Shown here: piece after piece, positions 1 to 11,284 of the stretch | Layout of the letters: the number at the start of each line of letters is the position of its first letter | Numbering within the stretch: position 1 is the stretch's first letter | NCBI RefSeq assembly: GCF_032062135.1 | Contig: NC_092864.1 | Span: forward strand, 19,688,946-19,752,945 | Reading direction: 5' to 3' | Length of the DNA stretch: 64,000 nt | Origin: Pyxicephalus adspersus | Taxonomy: Eukaryota; Chordata; Amphibia; Anura; Pyxicephalidae | Program-made: the position numbers and the translations under genes | Notes under the pieces: model-generated | Database searches by the model: none | Told to the model about the DNA's origin: nothing | What the model saw: only the letters and a program-made list of their open reading frames with translations

Positions 1-2339
1 TAGCAATGCATGCAGACTGCAGTAAAATCTCACACATCTGAACCTAAAGCATAAAGAATCTACAATTTGACACCTGTATTCTTGCTTTCCTTGTTCTCAA
101 GTTCTTTACACACCTTATCTTGTCATCAGTGTATTTTTTCCGCATAATATCACCATCTACACACATGGCTCCTATGAGGGTGTCTGCTGTATGCCAGCAG
201 TGTTTCAATAGCTGAGCGGTGTTTTTGTGTCTCCAAACAAGCAGCTTGGAAAACACATTAACCGCCTGACCTGGTTTCAGCCAGGTTTGAAAATATTCCA
301 TGGCTTGGACTCAGTTCCACCTTTTGAATCCCAAGGAGGGCTGTAGAGACAGAACAGAGACCCTCCAAAGACAAGAGAAGAACCACCAGCCTAGAGGCAT
401 AGAAAATTACATACCGGAAGTTGTAGGTCAGGGTTGTAATCCGGGTGAATCTTGAGTTACAACATTTACAAATAAATATCATGGTGTTTTTGCAGACTTT
501 TGATTTATTGTATTCAAAAATAAAAAAAGAACAATAGTTGTGTACTTATATTGCCTATAGATAAACACTATGATGTTTAATATTGTTATAATATACAGCA
601 GTAGATGAATTAAGGAATGGTTTAAAAATAAAAATCACCAAAATACAGCCTATGTGTGGCCCTCAAGGATTGAAGATGAGGTTACCTGGTCTAAATGGAG
701 CCATTTTGGTTTTCATGGTTTGATGTTCTTTGTTGGTCAGGAAAGAATTAAATAATTTGGCAAATGGTTACTGATATAGCCTTGGCTGATATTTAGTTAA
801 AATTAAGTTTAAATTTTCATGTGGACATTGTAGGTAATATTTTAGGTAATTTCATGGTCTTGGAAATAACAAGATATTATCATCAAAAATGGTGATTTAC
901 TTAAGGGATTTAAGCTGTACCCTTACCATGGTGAATTTTTACCTTGCAAGCGATAATAACACTGGGCATAGTGAATGTAGTAAAAGTTCACTTTGCTAAG
1001 AATACCCAATTATGCACAAGAAAATTTCAAAAGCAGGATTTTTTTCTTTTTAAGATGATTAAATGGTTGAAGCCTGCAGAACTTTATCTTATTTAGTAGG
1101 CGAAGTGAGATCGCTCCTGGGATGGGATAATTGACTTTGCTATGTGAATAAGCTTTTTTCCTTTTGTAAATCAATCCCTATGTGTCAGTGTTGACATGGT
1201 GATCACATGGCTTTGTTAATCATCCAATGAATGAACAGGATCACCATCTTCATGGAAGTCCAGCATGGAACCAACGACCAAGATGGTGCTCACCATGCTT
1301 TTAGCGATGAGAGATTCAAGACCTGTAGCCTGTGGACCTGTAGTATGTGCTATAATCGGTAAGTATGCCGTGCATACTGATTATGGCAGAAGCTCACCAC
1401 CCACCAACGTGTTTAATTCTACTTTAACATTAGTTTTGCTTTAACTTTAACTAAGGCAAAAAAAAAAATGTTTATTTTATCCCTTCTTTAGTTGTATGGA
1501 TGATGTTAATTAGAAAAGAAGACACAACATTGCTACTTATCTTACAGCTCTCCCATAATTGCTGGCAGTATGTGTTGAATCCACGGCCATGTGTTGCTTA
1601 TATTCACTCAACACTTGTTTTCAAATCTGAAATACTTCTGCCAGATCCTGAAGTCTAACAAGCAGTTCTATATATATCTTTGTATGTCTGATATAAGGTA
1701 TGCTTTCAGCTGTGCATTAGACAGACAAGGTACAAACCATGGCCAGTAACTCAAGGGTCTCACTTTTCTGCATTCCGCTAAGGAATTTTTCAGCTGTCTC
1801 AGTAAAGTGCCACTTGACAAGTGATGTATTTTACGCTGTGCACCTATCTCTGACTGTCTCTACTACACATTTAGGAAGTGCCAGGAGGCATACTACTGGC
1901 ATGTTGGCTCGGGAGAGCTGGTTACAGAAGAATAAGAGTTCTAATACATTATAACCAGTAAAATATGACCCTGTTGGGACATTTCCCTACTCTCCATGGC
2001 TCTTCTAATGCAAAAACAATCTTTGTGAGCAATGACGATTGGCATCTATAATGTCACTGATTTGAAACCATGCATAGTCATGCAATCATTTCAGCAAACT
2101 TTATTGTAGAGTCTTACTTTTATCCTTTACATAAAGTAATTGTTTTTAGCATGACCAGACTGAATGGAAAAGGTAAAACTTGAATACATGATTACTACCC
2201 GATCAATCTGTATAAGAATAGTAGCACAGAGTATAAGAGACTACCGTTGTAGGGGAAGCTTAAAAAAGAAGTTAACATTTGTGCAGAATTTAATATGTAT
2301 TTATACATATATACATATAGAGAATGAGTTTTAACACAG
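1..2339. other. Intergenic or intronic sequence, no gene seen
   Basis: A+T-rich sequence without a convincing exon. Open frames at 44-301, 258-482 and 1739-1954 are short and have no recognisable domain. A small imperfect hairpin sits near 1350-1385. I see no recognisable transposon end here. Confidence 0.6.
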
Positions 2340-2420
2340 AAAGCAGCACTTTACAGAGTCCAAAATCATACCACTACCCCCCACAGGGAACTTCACAATC
2401 TAATGTCCCTACCATAGGTT
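2340..2420 (-). repeat. SINE 3' fragment (same family as 19338-19668)
   Basis: Read on the minus strand this matches the 3' part of the SINE at 19338: the segment around 'attgtgaagttccct', then the 'gtggactctgtaaagtgctg' type tail. The tRNA-like head and central domain are missing, so this is a 5'-truncated, diverged copy. Confidence 0.6.
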
Positions 2421-4058
2421 AGGCCAAGCTTTTAGAAAGAAAACAATTCAATTACCAGCATGGTTTGGGTATAAAGGATGAAATCTACACAAAAATAGGG
2501 AGAACATATAAACACCAATCAAATAGTGCCTTGATTAAAATTTGAAATTAGGATGTCAGCATGCACTAAGTGATTCTAGATTATTGCACTCTTGCCAATC
2601 TTGCTGTGACTCCACATGGTGCCATCTCCGTCGCGGCATCTTCTGGGTGCCATTTGACTACTCTTTGGCATTTGTTGAGCCATTCGTGATGTGTCAGACC
2701 AACATTCCTGGTACTAGGTCCTATTCTCAACTTGGCAAAAAAGGGATAAATGGCACCTGCAATGTGCAGTGTACATAGGAAAGGAATATCTGCCTTCGGA
2801 CTAAGGGAAGACTTTGTATGTCTCTTTTGCTAAAAATGCTCCTAGTTTTGAAAATGAAACTTATTTTTAGTTTAGATGTATGTTTAGTCTCCTATAGGGC
2901 TTTATCATCATCATATTAATAAAAAAAATCCTAATTGCAGAAATCACCCTGAGAAAGTAAAAGGATTTAAGGTTTAAATCCCAACCTTCACTTCTTAGTT
3001 TTTTTGTTATAAGATGAGTACTTCTTGAGGTATTCATTCCACAGCGGTTTACGACAAACACTGGTCTAATAACATCAGTCCTTGCCCATGAGGAGCCTAC
3101 GGTTTACTTTTTTGGCAGTTCTCTTTTACAACAAGCATGAGTGAACATATCCTCATGCCAACTCATATGCAAGATCTAATGCTTAACCCAGGTAAATTTA
3201 AAGTACATGCTTCAATTAAAGAAATCTAAAAAGCAGAAAACATCAAGTACCTTTCATGGGCTTCCTATGTCTTCTAAACCACCTTGGGTCCAAATCTCAT
3301 TTATGCAAAAAGTGACTTTAGAGTACAAAGCCAAGGATAGACTAGCCTTCCTCTCATACCTTACTATTGGTACTCAAGCATGATGGCTGGGTTGAGTACT
3401 TAGGTGAAAATAGCTGCCAGCTATAATTTGAGATTGCTTCCCAAAGTCATTTTTGGACTTTTAGAATTCCAGGTTTCAGCTTTTAAATAAAGTTGCATTT
3501 ATTTTATCTAAACACCTAATATTTCGGTAAGCACTACCATTTTTGGATCAGTCAGTATCACCTCTCATTGCTTATGTCATACTTTGAGCATGTGAGTATA
3601 GAGAAAGTTACTTTTCATTATCCACTTTTTTTCATACACTGACAGTTGCTTTGAAGAATTGACAAAATATTAAACAGTGTTGGAAGGACGCATTCAATAA
3701 CGGTAAAGACTTGGACAAGGACTGAGTTCAGCATATTTGTTTTAACTGCTCTTCAAAACCATAATTTGCTGTTAGGAAGAGCCAGAAGGTAACTAACAGC
3801 TGCTCCTCCATTCGTGTGTCTGTCGCTTTATTTTCTGTGTGTACTCCATCCCATGCTGTGCTCTTTATTACTCATACCTGCAACTTAACGACTCTTTCGG
3901 AAACTAAACTTGACTTTCAAAAATTACTTGCTGACCAACATGTTCTATCAGGGCACCTCGAAGGAAGAAACTATTAAACCTAAAGTACACACACAGAAAG
4001 AGTCACACAAGTTTGCAACAAGGCCGAAGAGAACCTGAACCCTCACCGAAGCAAACCG
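2421..4058. other. Intergenic or intronic sequence, no gene seen
   Basis: No repeat end or coding signal that I can support. Short open frames at 2542-2778 (+) and 2867-3061 (-) have no recognisable content. Confidence 0.55.
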
Positions 4059-4139
4059 TTAACTCCTTCACTGCTGGAGTGGACATCAATGCATTATTTT
4101 GCAAGGCGTTGTAGGCCTCTCCAGCACTGAATGGGTTAA
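4059..4139. repeat. Small TTAA-flanked hairpin (MITE-like)
   Basis: A 73-base segment (4063-4135) is bounded by TTAA on both sides (4059-4062 and 4136-4139). The ends are inverted: the left end reads CTCCTTCACTGCTGGAGTGG and the right end, reverse complemented, reads CCCATTCAGTGCTGGAGAGG. Pairing resumes inside (CAATGC with GCGTTG, one wobble), so the unit can fold into one long hairpin with a small A+T-rich loop. TTAA duplications are typical of piggyBac and Kolobok transposons. The fold would also be compatible with a microRNA-like precursor. Which applies cannot be decided here. Confidence 0.65.
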
Positions 4140-5636
4140 GCTACCCCGGTCACCACTTTCTGAGGATTCGCAATTTATTACTTGTTTTATCTTCATGTCC
4201 TTTCAATTTTTATTTTTTTGTGATCTCCGGCCTGTCTGTGGAGATCCCCGTTCCATTAACTCCGACTGCCTGTAGTTCTCATCACTCTTTGTACAAGTGG
4301 GAGTTATTTGATGTGTCTGCAATCACTCACCAGGAAATTCTCTCACACCCTGTAGGACAATAAGAAGAGAGTTAATGCTGCGAAGGGTGAAGGACTTTTA
4401 TTTAGACCTATGACAAACTACCCAATTATTTCAGACTCAGGCCTCCGTCCACTTGGAGCTGACAAGAGTGAATCATTTCTCCCTCAATGCTGAGGAAGTC
4501 ATCATGTAACAAGTTATAGAACATCATGCAGATGCTGAATGGTTCTTGAATGGAACTACTTGCACTGGGATGCCGCAATCAGAAAACAGCAAGTTCATTT
4601 TCAACTGCAATATAATTATGAACTGTTGCTGCTGTCCACAATATTTTCTCCGTCAATGTATTAACATCCAAGTTTTGAGGTTGCGTAAAGTTTGACCTTT
4701 GCTAAAGTGCTCAACTGTAAAAAAAAATCAAAAGGACAAGTCTTCTTCTAAGCACTGCATAGGTGTTTGGACTGAAGTTATGTGACTACCCAAAGGACAA
4801 TGACGCTATAATCATGGCCATTGTGTTACTGGCAATCTCATTTTGTCCTGTCCATTTCTTAACACCATACCAATATTTCCATGCTGCCATTCATTCTGCT
4901 TACTGAGCTGATTACATATAATTCTAATAATGCATACATGCTGCTTAGCAATAGGTACATTCAAAAAAAAGAAACCTGTGCACTAGAGTATATGCATAAC
5001 GTACTACAAGCTACATAACACTGCAAATTACTGCAGGATAATCCCAAAAGTAGTTGGAACCTGCCATTATATTGAAATTTTTCATATTCATTCTCCCTTA
5101 TCAGCCATTGTAGGCTTATATGTATTTTTTTTATAGACAGTATTCTCTAAACCATTTTAGTAAAAGCACTTAAAGAAAAATGTACTTTTATAAAAAATGT
5201 ACGCTTACAGAGTCTACTGAGATACTAGTGTGTACGAATACCATAAATGCGGTGTGGCAAATTTACTTGGCCAGTGCTTCTATCTTCTGCCTGTCTTCTT
5301 CCAGGTTTGGAGTCTTTGGCTTTTTGATTGGTCAGGTACACCATTCCTTACTAGCATACACTTGTGTTCAGTGTAACAATACACACAAACATACGTGCAA
5401 CCCACAGGAGCATTAATAGTAGAAGACCCTTACACTTTTATTTCTGCCTTGAAAAGCCTACCTGGCAAGCCTTCACTCACCTCTATAGCTGTTTGCACTT
5501 TGAAATGATTCATCCTCAAACCATCAAACTACACCATCCATAGACCCCTTACCTACTATTTCAATGCAGCAAAGTGTATATCATAGTGTACTATTCTGCA
5601 ATGTGTATTATAAGAGTTGGTGCAGGCACCCTAGTA
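4140..5636. other. Repeat-free sequence, possible conserved non-coding block
   Basis: No gene seen. 4180-4680 has balanced composition and no repeat signature. I flag it as a candidate conserved non-coding block, an inference from appearance only. The frame at 5180-5416 (78 codons) is not recognisable. Confidence 0.4.
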
Positions 5637-5780
5637 CAGTGGTCACCAACCTTTTGGTTGTCACAGACCACTAATTTCACAGATTCTGGACTGCGCATTT
5701 CACGGACTCTGCGCCTTGTGTCACTCAAAGGGGAAGACACTTCCCCAGAGTGACGTCATGATGTGTGACAACATACTGTC
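5637..5780 (+). mobile_element. hAT-type MITE fragment (same family as 23389-23709)
   Basis: It begins with the hAT-like terminus CAGTGGTCACCAACC. It then follows the reverse complement of the element at 23389-23709 through 'gaccactaatttcac', 'ggactgcgcat', 'ctcaaaggggaa' and 'cagagtgacgtcatgatg'. Similarity is lost at about 5776 and no right terminus is seen, so the copy is truncated. Confidence 0.7.
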
Positions 5781-7279
5781 TTGCCTTGTGATGTGCTGCA
5801 GCAGATCCTAATTTTGTATGCATCGGGTGGCCTATTTAGATAACCGGGCTGACCTAACGCAATACACATAATGCATTAGTGTGAATGGGGCATGAAAGGG
5901 GCATGAAAGATCAGATTTTCTGCCCTGGCTGGTCCCCAACAGTTCTCTTGTAATTACATCTTTCATGTCCTTGATGCAGAGAGGTGTTTCAGAGTTGGAG
6001 TCCCTGTGTGAAGTGGACAATCGATGGGAAGTGACCAGATCATACAAGTAATATTGTGGACACTCAAAGAAGGACCCTGCTCTGAAGCATAGGAAGAGAG
6101 ATGCTTTAGAAAAGTAAAACTGTGTTTTAGTTCTATACATAAATATTTGTTATGCCAGCGGTGAGATAGAGGGAGTGGGAGGGAAGGGATTAGTGTTTTC
6201 TTAAAGTTAAGCTTTAAAGTTCTAAATGATAAATGAAATCCATATTGTTTTCTAAGATGACACCTGATTTTTTCAAAAGAACCTGTAGGTTACTCACAGA
6301 TATATCCAAAAATGTTATTTAATTAGTGATCCAAGCTGTTATTCAAATTTACTGTCCTTTTAACATTAACTAATATTTTACCTACTGCAAGCATCGAGAT
6401 GATTCGATAACTTTAATATTGAATAAGTCATCTTCAACAGTTGCACAAGTTCACATTACTTAAGACAGGGTCAGAAAGGGGCCCATCTAATGTTACTGGC
6501 GAGAGTGCAATTAGCTTGATCGAGCAAAAGAGAACTGTCAAAGCGCCTTAATTTGAGCATTCATCATGCTGCAACATCCCATGAGAAGCATGAGAGTCAG
6601 CCTTTTCAATATTAGTCAATTTTCAAAAGACATGTTCTTTATATTTTAAGAGAATATGCAGTTTTTTTTTAAGATTTTCTTGTTGTAAGCTATGTATGTA
6701 AATAATCAGCTTAAAGGCTCAGTCCACCTGTATGTGATATTAAGGTTTATGCTATAGCCTGGTTGTTCACATCAATGCTACTTTCTATACATTTTAAATG
6801 CTCTAAAAGTATTACTTCCTGGTCATAATTTCTAACTTTGTTCTTCTTCTACTCTACTTCTTTGATTGGGAGCCCTGGGTCCTCCCAACAATCTTTGTGG
6901 GTTCCAGTACTTCTTTTTGCATTATTCATAGTATAAAATAACTCATCAACTCATAGGAACACTCTGGCTCAGTACACATGGGTGGCTGTAATTAGTAGAC
7001 ATGGCAAGGGTGTTTAAAGATGACCTGGACTCTGAACTTTACGTAAGAACTTGCATCTGTGTAAACTCACATAGACTTGGAAACAATTGCACTGTTAACC
7101 ACACAAACAGTCATGAATAAACAGGTTCAATGGTTGATGTAATAATAAGCTGTGCTGTATATAAGACACATCCTTACCCAGTTTCAATCTTGACCAGAAT
7201 GTCTACCTCTTCAAGTACCTTGCCACTCAATTAGCCGCTATGGGCTGGACTACATTGCCTCAAAAATCTTGCGCGGCTA
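5781..7279. other. Intergenic or intronic sequence, no gene seen
   Basis: A minus-strand frame at 5832-6140 (102 codons) has no recognisable domain and I do not call it. 6370-6620 lacks repeats, has balanced composition and contains CAATTAG and TTAATTTGAG motifs, so it is a possible conserved non-coding block. Confidence 0.45.
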
Positions 7280-7522
7280 GTGGGCAGCACCTGAGCCTTT
7301 GCAGTTCTGCGTCCCAGGTTTTAATCTTGGCTACATCACAAAAACATGCAGTTAGGTTAATTGGCTCCACTTTAAAATTGGCCTTAGATTGTGTTATTGA
7401 CATATGACTATGGTAGGGGCATTAGCCTGTGAGCCCCTTTAGGGGGCAGTTAGTGATATGACTGTGGACTGTGTAAAGTGCTGCGACATTTGTTGGAGCT
7501 ATATTAATACATATATAAATAC
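7280..7522 (+). repeat. V-SINE-like SINE with internal deletion
   Basis: The head 'gggcagcacctgagcctttg' and the 3' half ('acatgcagttaggttaattgg', 'catatgactatggtag', 'gagcccctttag', 'tatataaata') match the SINE at 19338-19668. The box B region is degenerate, and about 65 bases of the central domain are missing between 'aatcttggct' and 'atcacaaaaacatgc'. Confidence 0.75.
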
Positions 7523-7942
7523 AAGTAAAATCATAATAACATATTACAAGTAAAATAAAATGGTGAGGGTGGGTGGTAGGTTTTCCCAATGTCAAACCAC
7601 CCCTGAAGCTACACCTGCTCAGCTCCCCAAGGGGGTGTAGACATAAAAAAAAGAAGAGGGGGCACGGTAGTAGTGAAGGTTATCCATGGCGGGAGCGCAG
7701 GAAGAGCCTATACCTGAGTGTGTATCCATTCCCAAAAAAAGTGATGGCACAGCGTGCCCATGCGTGCCTGCCCCACTACACCCCTGCTTACCAACCAGGT
7801 AAGTATCCCTAGTCTAATCTTCCTTAGCTGCTCAAACCCTCCATTTTCCAAACCCTGTTTTTTAAAAGGCTTCTGACCATTTTTATAAAGACTTATCTTG
7901 TCTAGAAGGGTAGGGAACTGTCAGCTTACTCGAGTAGTTTGC
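7523..7942. other. Short interval with a possible C+G-richer repeat
   Basis: 7560-7810 is richer in C and G than its surroundings and may be an interspersed repeat, but I cannot place its ends. The frame at 7573-7812 is not recognisable as a protein. Confidence 0.35.
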
Positions 7943-8191
7943 TTCTAGGTCAGGGGTCTGCAACCTGCGGCTCCGGAGCCGCATGCGGCTCTTCAGCCTC
8001 CTTGTTGTGGCTCCCTTCGGCTGCCGCGGGGGGATCTCTGATGGGGGATCCCCTTCCTCCCAAGACACTGCGGAGGAGGGGGATTCCCTATCCGTGTGTT
8101 ATGTTTTGCGGCTCCAGACTATTTTTCTTTAGTGGAAGAGGAGGCAAAATGGCTCTTTTGATAGTAAAGGTTGCTGACCCCTGTTCTAGGT
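7943..8191 (+). mobile_element. hAT-type MITE with perfect 8-bp target duplication
   Basis: The 233-base element (7951-8183) starts CAGGGGTCTGCAACC and ends GGTTGCTGACCCCTG, which are inverted repeats of each other with one or two mismatches. It is flanked by a perfect 8-bp direct repeat TTCTAGGT (7943-7950 and 8184-8191). An 8-bp duplication with CAG...CTG termini is diagnostic of the hAT superfamily. It is too short to encode a transposase, so it is non-autonomous. The interior is G+C-rich with a small palindrome near 7970-7987. The open frames across it are incidental. Confidence 0.92.
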
Positions 8192-9197
8192 TCAAGGACC
8201 TAGAGTAAGTAAAAAGTAAAAACACAGGATGGTATTTGACCAACAAAGCACAAACATCACTGGGACAACACGTGTCAGAACCCAACTGGATTGTGATTAG
8301 AGGCATGGTGGTGGTTTGAGACTTTTTAATATGCACAAGATTATATTACTGATCAAGGACACCATGTTAGGGTGGTTGTGTGTAACCCTTTTTCAGCTAT
8401 TCCAGCATAGACCTAAAAAAACATCTCCACTGGTGTCATTACCATCTTTAAATGTTCTAACATATAATAAAAGAAAAGAGGACTGTGAGAGGTCTTTTTG
8501 CTGCTTATATTATTTCATAAGATTCTTGTTTTTCTACAAACTACATAAAATAGATCAAGGCACAGTTTAGTCTATGCATGTCTCAAGCTCCCCTGAGGAA
8601 GCCAATATGGCAAAACGCGTCAGGAATAAAGGGACTTAAGGACTTCAGAGTATACATGAAAGACCCAGTTTGTCCATAGGACCTGCTAGGATCCATCTTC
8701 TTTTTCCTCATACTACCAGAATATTATTTGTCTAGTTGGCTCAGAATTTAAAGTATTCCTTAAATACAGGTAAAACGGGTTATTTATTGTTACTTTGCTT
8801 TGTTATATATGAATAATTGCATATCCTTTGGTGTATTATTGTAACAAGATTTAAAAAAAAAGCAGAAAAAGACCCCTCTTTCTCTGTCCTATCTTCTTTT
8901 ATTATCTGTTATGTTAGTCTAGGTGTTAGCTGCAATACAACTATTTATATCCATCCATATCATACACCACAACCTCTATAATAATATTCATTTTATAAAT
9001 TGGTGACTTTGATCACATTTTTAACTATTGCAGGAAGCTTCCTGAAAAGTAAGGGACCATAATGTGACATGCTAAGAATAAACTAGCCAATGAAAACCTG
9101 CATAACACTGGTTTAGAGCTGATTTCATTAAGGTAGTGTGAAAAGATTAAGACCTACAGTATATCTATTAGAACACGATCCCTATCTGCTGAGTGCA
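8192..9197. other. Intergenic or intronic sequence around a hammerhead-like motif
   Basis: No gene seen. The interval contains the first hammerhead-like motif (8588-8626). The rest is A+T-rich and unassigned, including an 84-codon frame at 8316-8570 with no recognisable content. Confidence 0.5.
8588..8626 (+). ncRNA. Degenerate hammerhead-ribozyme-like motif, copy A
   Basis: CTGAGGA (8593-8599) fits the hammerhead core CUGANGA. After one extra A comes a GCC/GGC stem with a 5-base loop (8601-8611), then AAAACGCGTC (8612-8621), close to the expected GAAA, stem III and UH cleavage position. The flanks pair as a partial stem I (8589-8591 with 8623-8625). The G of GAAA is A here, which in the known fold would abolish cleavage. 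Hammerheads of this kind occur in Penelope-like elements and amphibian satellites (established knowledge). That this is such a relic is inference. Confidence 0.35.
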
Positions 9198-9784
9198 TTA
9201 ACACCCCTAGCGTTCTAATTCTCTCCGTATTTCCATGCAAAAAGCGTTACATTTTTTTGCATGGAAATTCTTTTTACATTGTAGACCTATAATTCTTAGG
9301 TATAACTCACCAAAATATGTCCAATATTCAATAAAGTTAATAATAAACTTTAAATAAAAAAAACACAAAAATATGTTAAAAAAAATAAAAAAATTGTTAA
9401 ACATGTATTATAACTGTACAGTAGCTTGTATAATATATATATATATATAATATAATTTATATTTGTATTATCTGAGGATTTTTTGTATTGGACTCAATAC
9501 AGCTATTTGGTATTGAATCCAATACAAAATCTTTTAAATTTCCCGCCGATCCTCCCGCCTGCACTGACGCATGCAACAACGTCACCGGGAAACCCCGGAG
9601 AACGTCTCCGCAGTCGCCAGCTGGAGATCGGAGATGTAGAATGTGTCCCCAGGACCTGCAGGGACCAGTAGGACACCGGGGGACGACGATGAAGCAAGGT
9701 AGGTGGGGTTTTTTTTAAGTTTAAAGCGACCCCAAGTGTGACAAGTAGAAACCACACACTCGGGAATACCACTAGGGGGGTTAA
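9198..9784. mobile_element. TTAA-flanked non-autonomous DNA transposon
   Basis: The 579-base element (9202-9780) is bounded by TTAA at 9198-9201 and 9781-9784. Its termini are inverted: left CACCCCTAGCG, right (reverse complemented) CCCCCCTAGTG. TTAA target sites with a C-rich terminus suggest piggyBac, with Kolobok as the alternative. The left part is A+T-rich and holds an inverted pair around TGTATTGGACTCAATACA (9484-9525). The right part (9541-9700) is strikingly G+C- and CpG-rich. Frames on both strands over the G+C-rich part (for example 9503-9820 minus, 105 codons) cross the element end and I do not regard them as genes. Confidence 0.82.
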
Positions 9785-10853
9785 AAGAAAAGGATGAATG
9801 CATTTCTCAATATAAAACACCTAACTCATTTAAAGGAAAAACACGGTTTGTCGGTGTGTGAGATGGTGTAGGTGTTGGTGATTGCTTGTGCCTGGCTTGC
9901 AGTTTCTCAGACTCAGCGTTACAGAAAAAGTGAAATATCCCAGGCCCGCTCATTGCGATAACATCAGCAAGTCAAGACTATCATTATAAGGAGGATTGAT
10001 ATGTGCATTATAAAATGATTCTCAGTTATCCAGCGTGTGCTCAAAAAGCAGATATTGAAGGTTCCTCTGCAATCATCAGTAATTGGTAACATGTTGAATT
10101 CAGATAGACGTCAGTTTTATGCTAGTGTCACATTCCTCTTCTGATCCTGTGGACGTTCACATCTCAGGCTGACATGACAAAGAAGATTCACGCGTGTTAG
10201 ATGGTAGCTTCCTAACTCTATTTTACCTTCTAGGTAATTACTTTTAGCATGTAGGTGGAAGATGACATAATGTTACAGCTTTTCAGGCAAGTGCAATGAC
10301 AATAAAGGTGGCTCAAATCTGTCCCCAAAGCATTATACAAACAATTGATTTTATAAAGTCTTTGTGTCTTGTTTTTTTTTTTTTTTTTTTTGCAACATTG
10401 ACATGTCTCAATGTATTTTCTTGCATTTTCTTTAAATAATGTTTTCTTGTGCATTTCTATTTATTTTATACATTTCTTTATAAGGGCAGTGAAAATAATA
10501 CTAGATATAGAGTAGACCATTGTTACCAAATGGCTCAGTAGGTGGAATTTACTGATGACTCTAAAAGTATCTTATTTCATAGCTGATTTTCATAGCAGAA
10601 GTACAGCAAGTAAAGTAGTTGCAGCATCTGAAACACTGATGACTACTAGTTGATATACAGCATATATGTGATTGAAAAAATATATATATGATCTTATGTA
10701 TATACTTGGAACAAAAACACAGAAGTGTAAACCAATAAAACCTTTGTTCAAGTACAAAATAGCAACAACCATGATAGTAGCAGCTGCATTAAATTTTTTT
10801 TGTATACATAGTGCATCCAATCTTCTTTGTAGTCACCAACAAGAGTGGTGTTA
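9785..10853. other. Intergenic or intronic sequence with a poly-T run
   Basis: No gene seen. It contains a 20-base T run (10372-10391). The frames at 10230-10454, 10590-10820 and 10672-10854 are short and unrecognised. Confidence 0.5.
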
Positions 10854-10905
10854 AATCAGTCGACACGTTTCGCGGCATATGTGACCGCTTCTTCAGAACA
10901 TGTCA
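10854..10905 (-). ncRNA. Hammerhead-ribozyme-like motif, copy B
   Basis: On the minus strand CTGAAGA (10896-10890) is followed by one extra A, a perfect GCGG/CCGC stem with a 9-base loop (10888-10872), and GAAACGTGTC (10871-10862). Core CUGANGA and GAAA are both intact and GTC supplies a suitable cleavage triplet. Stem III would be very short (A-U, C-G, G-U) and stem I about 3 bp. The extra A between the core and stem II departs from the standard fold. Of the three copies this one keeps the best stem II. Confidence 0.4.
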
Positions 10906-11224
10906 GGAGATCTACAATGATGAAAATGCTCATGATTGTCCATACAGCTTTCCGCACATGATGTAAAAACAAGCAATGGAACGCAGCAAGAAACACAGGC
11001 CGCTCCATAAAAATCCTGTCAAATTCCCATGTTTTCAACAAATGAAAAGCTAGTAACCCAGATACGAAATATATCATCATTGCATGTAAGAAGCCTTTTT
11101 ATTATTAGTTACAGTATATCAGAGCTAGAGTTCCATGTATCACATAGGAAGGGAAGCCGCATGTGTTCTGATGTCAGCCATGGCTAGTATATATATGATC
11201 TTATGTACATGATTAGGAAAATAT

Positions 11225-11284
11225 CAGGTGATAATATATATATTATATATATATAGATATTATATATATTTTTATTATCACCTG
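11225..11284. repeat. AT-rich hairpin
   Basis: The 12-base arms CAGGTGATAATA (11225-11236) and TATTATCACCTG (11273-11284) are perfect inverted repeats enclosing an AT microsatellite. It could form a cruciform or be the ends of a small AT-rich foldback element. Confidence 0.75.

Noticed and set aside
9541..9700. CpG island promoter
   Set aside because: The CpG-rich block lies wholly inside a TTAA-flanked transposon and has no adjacent exon.
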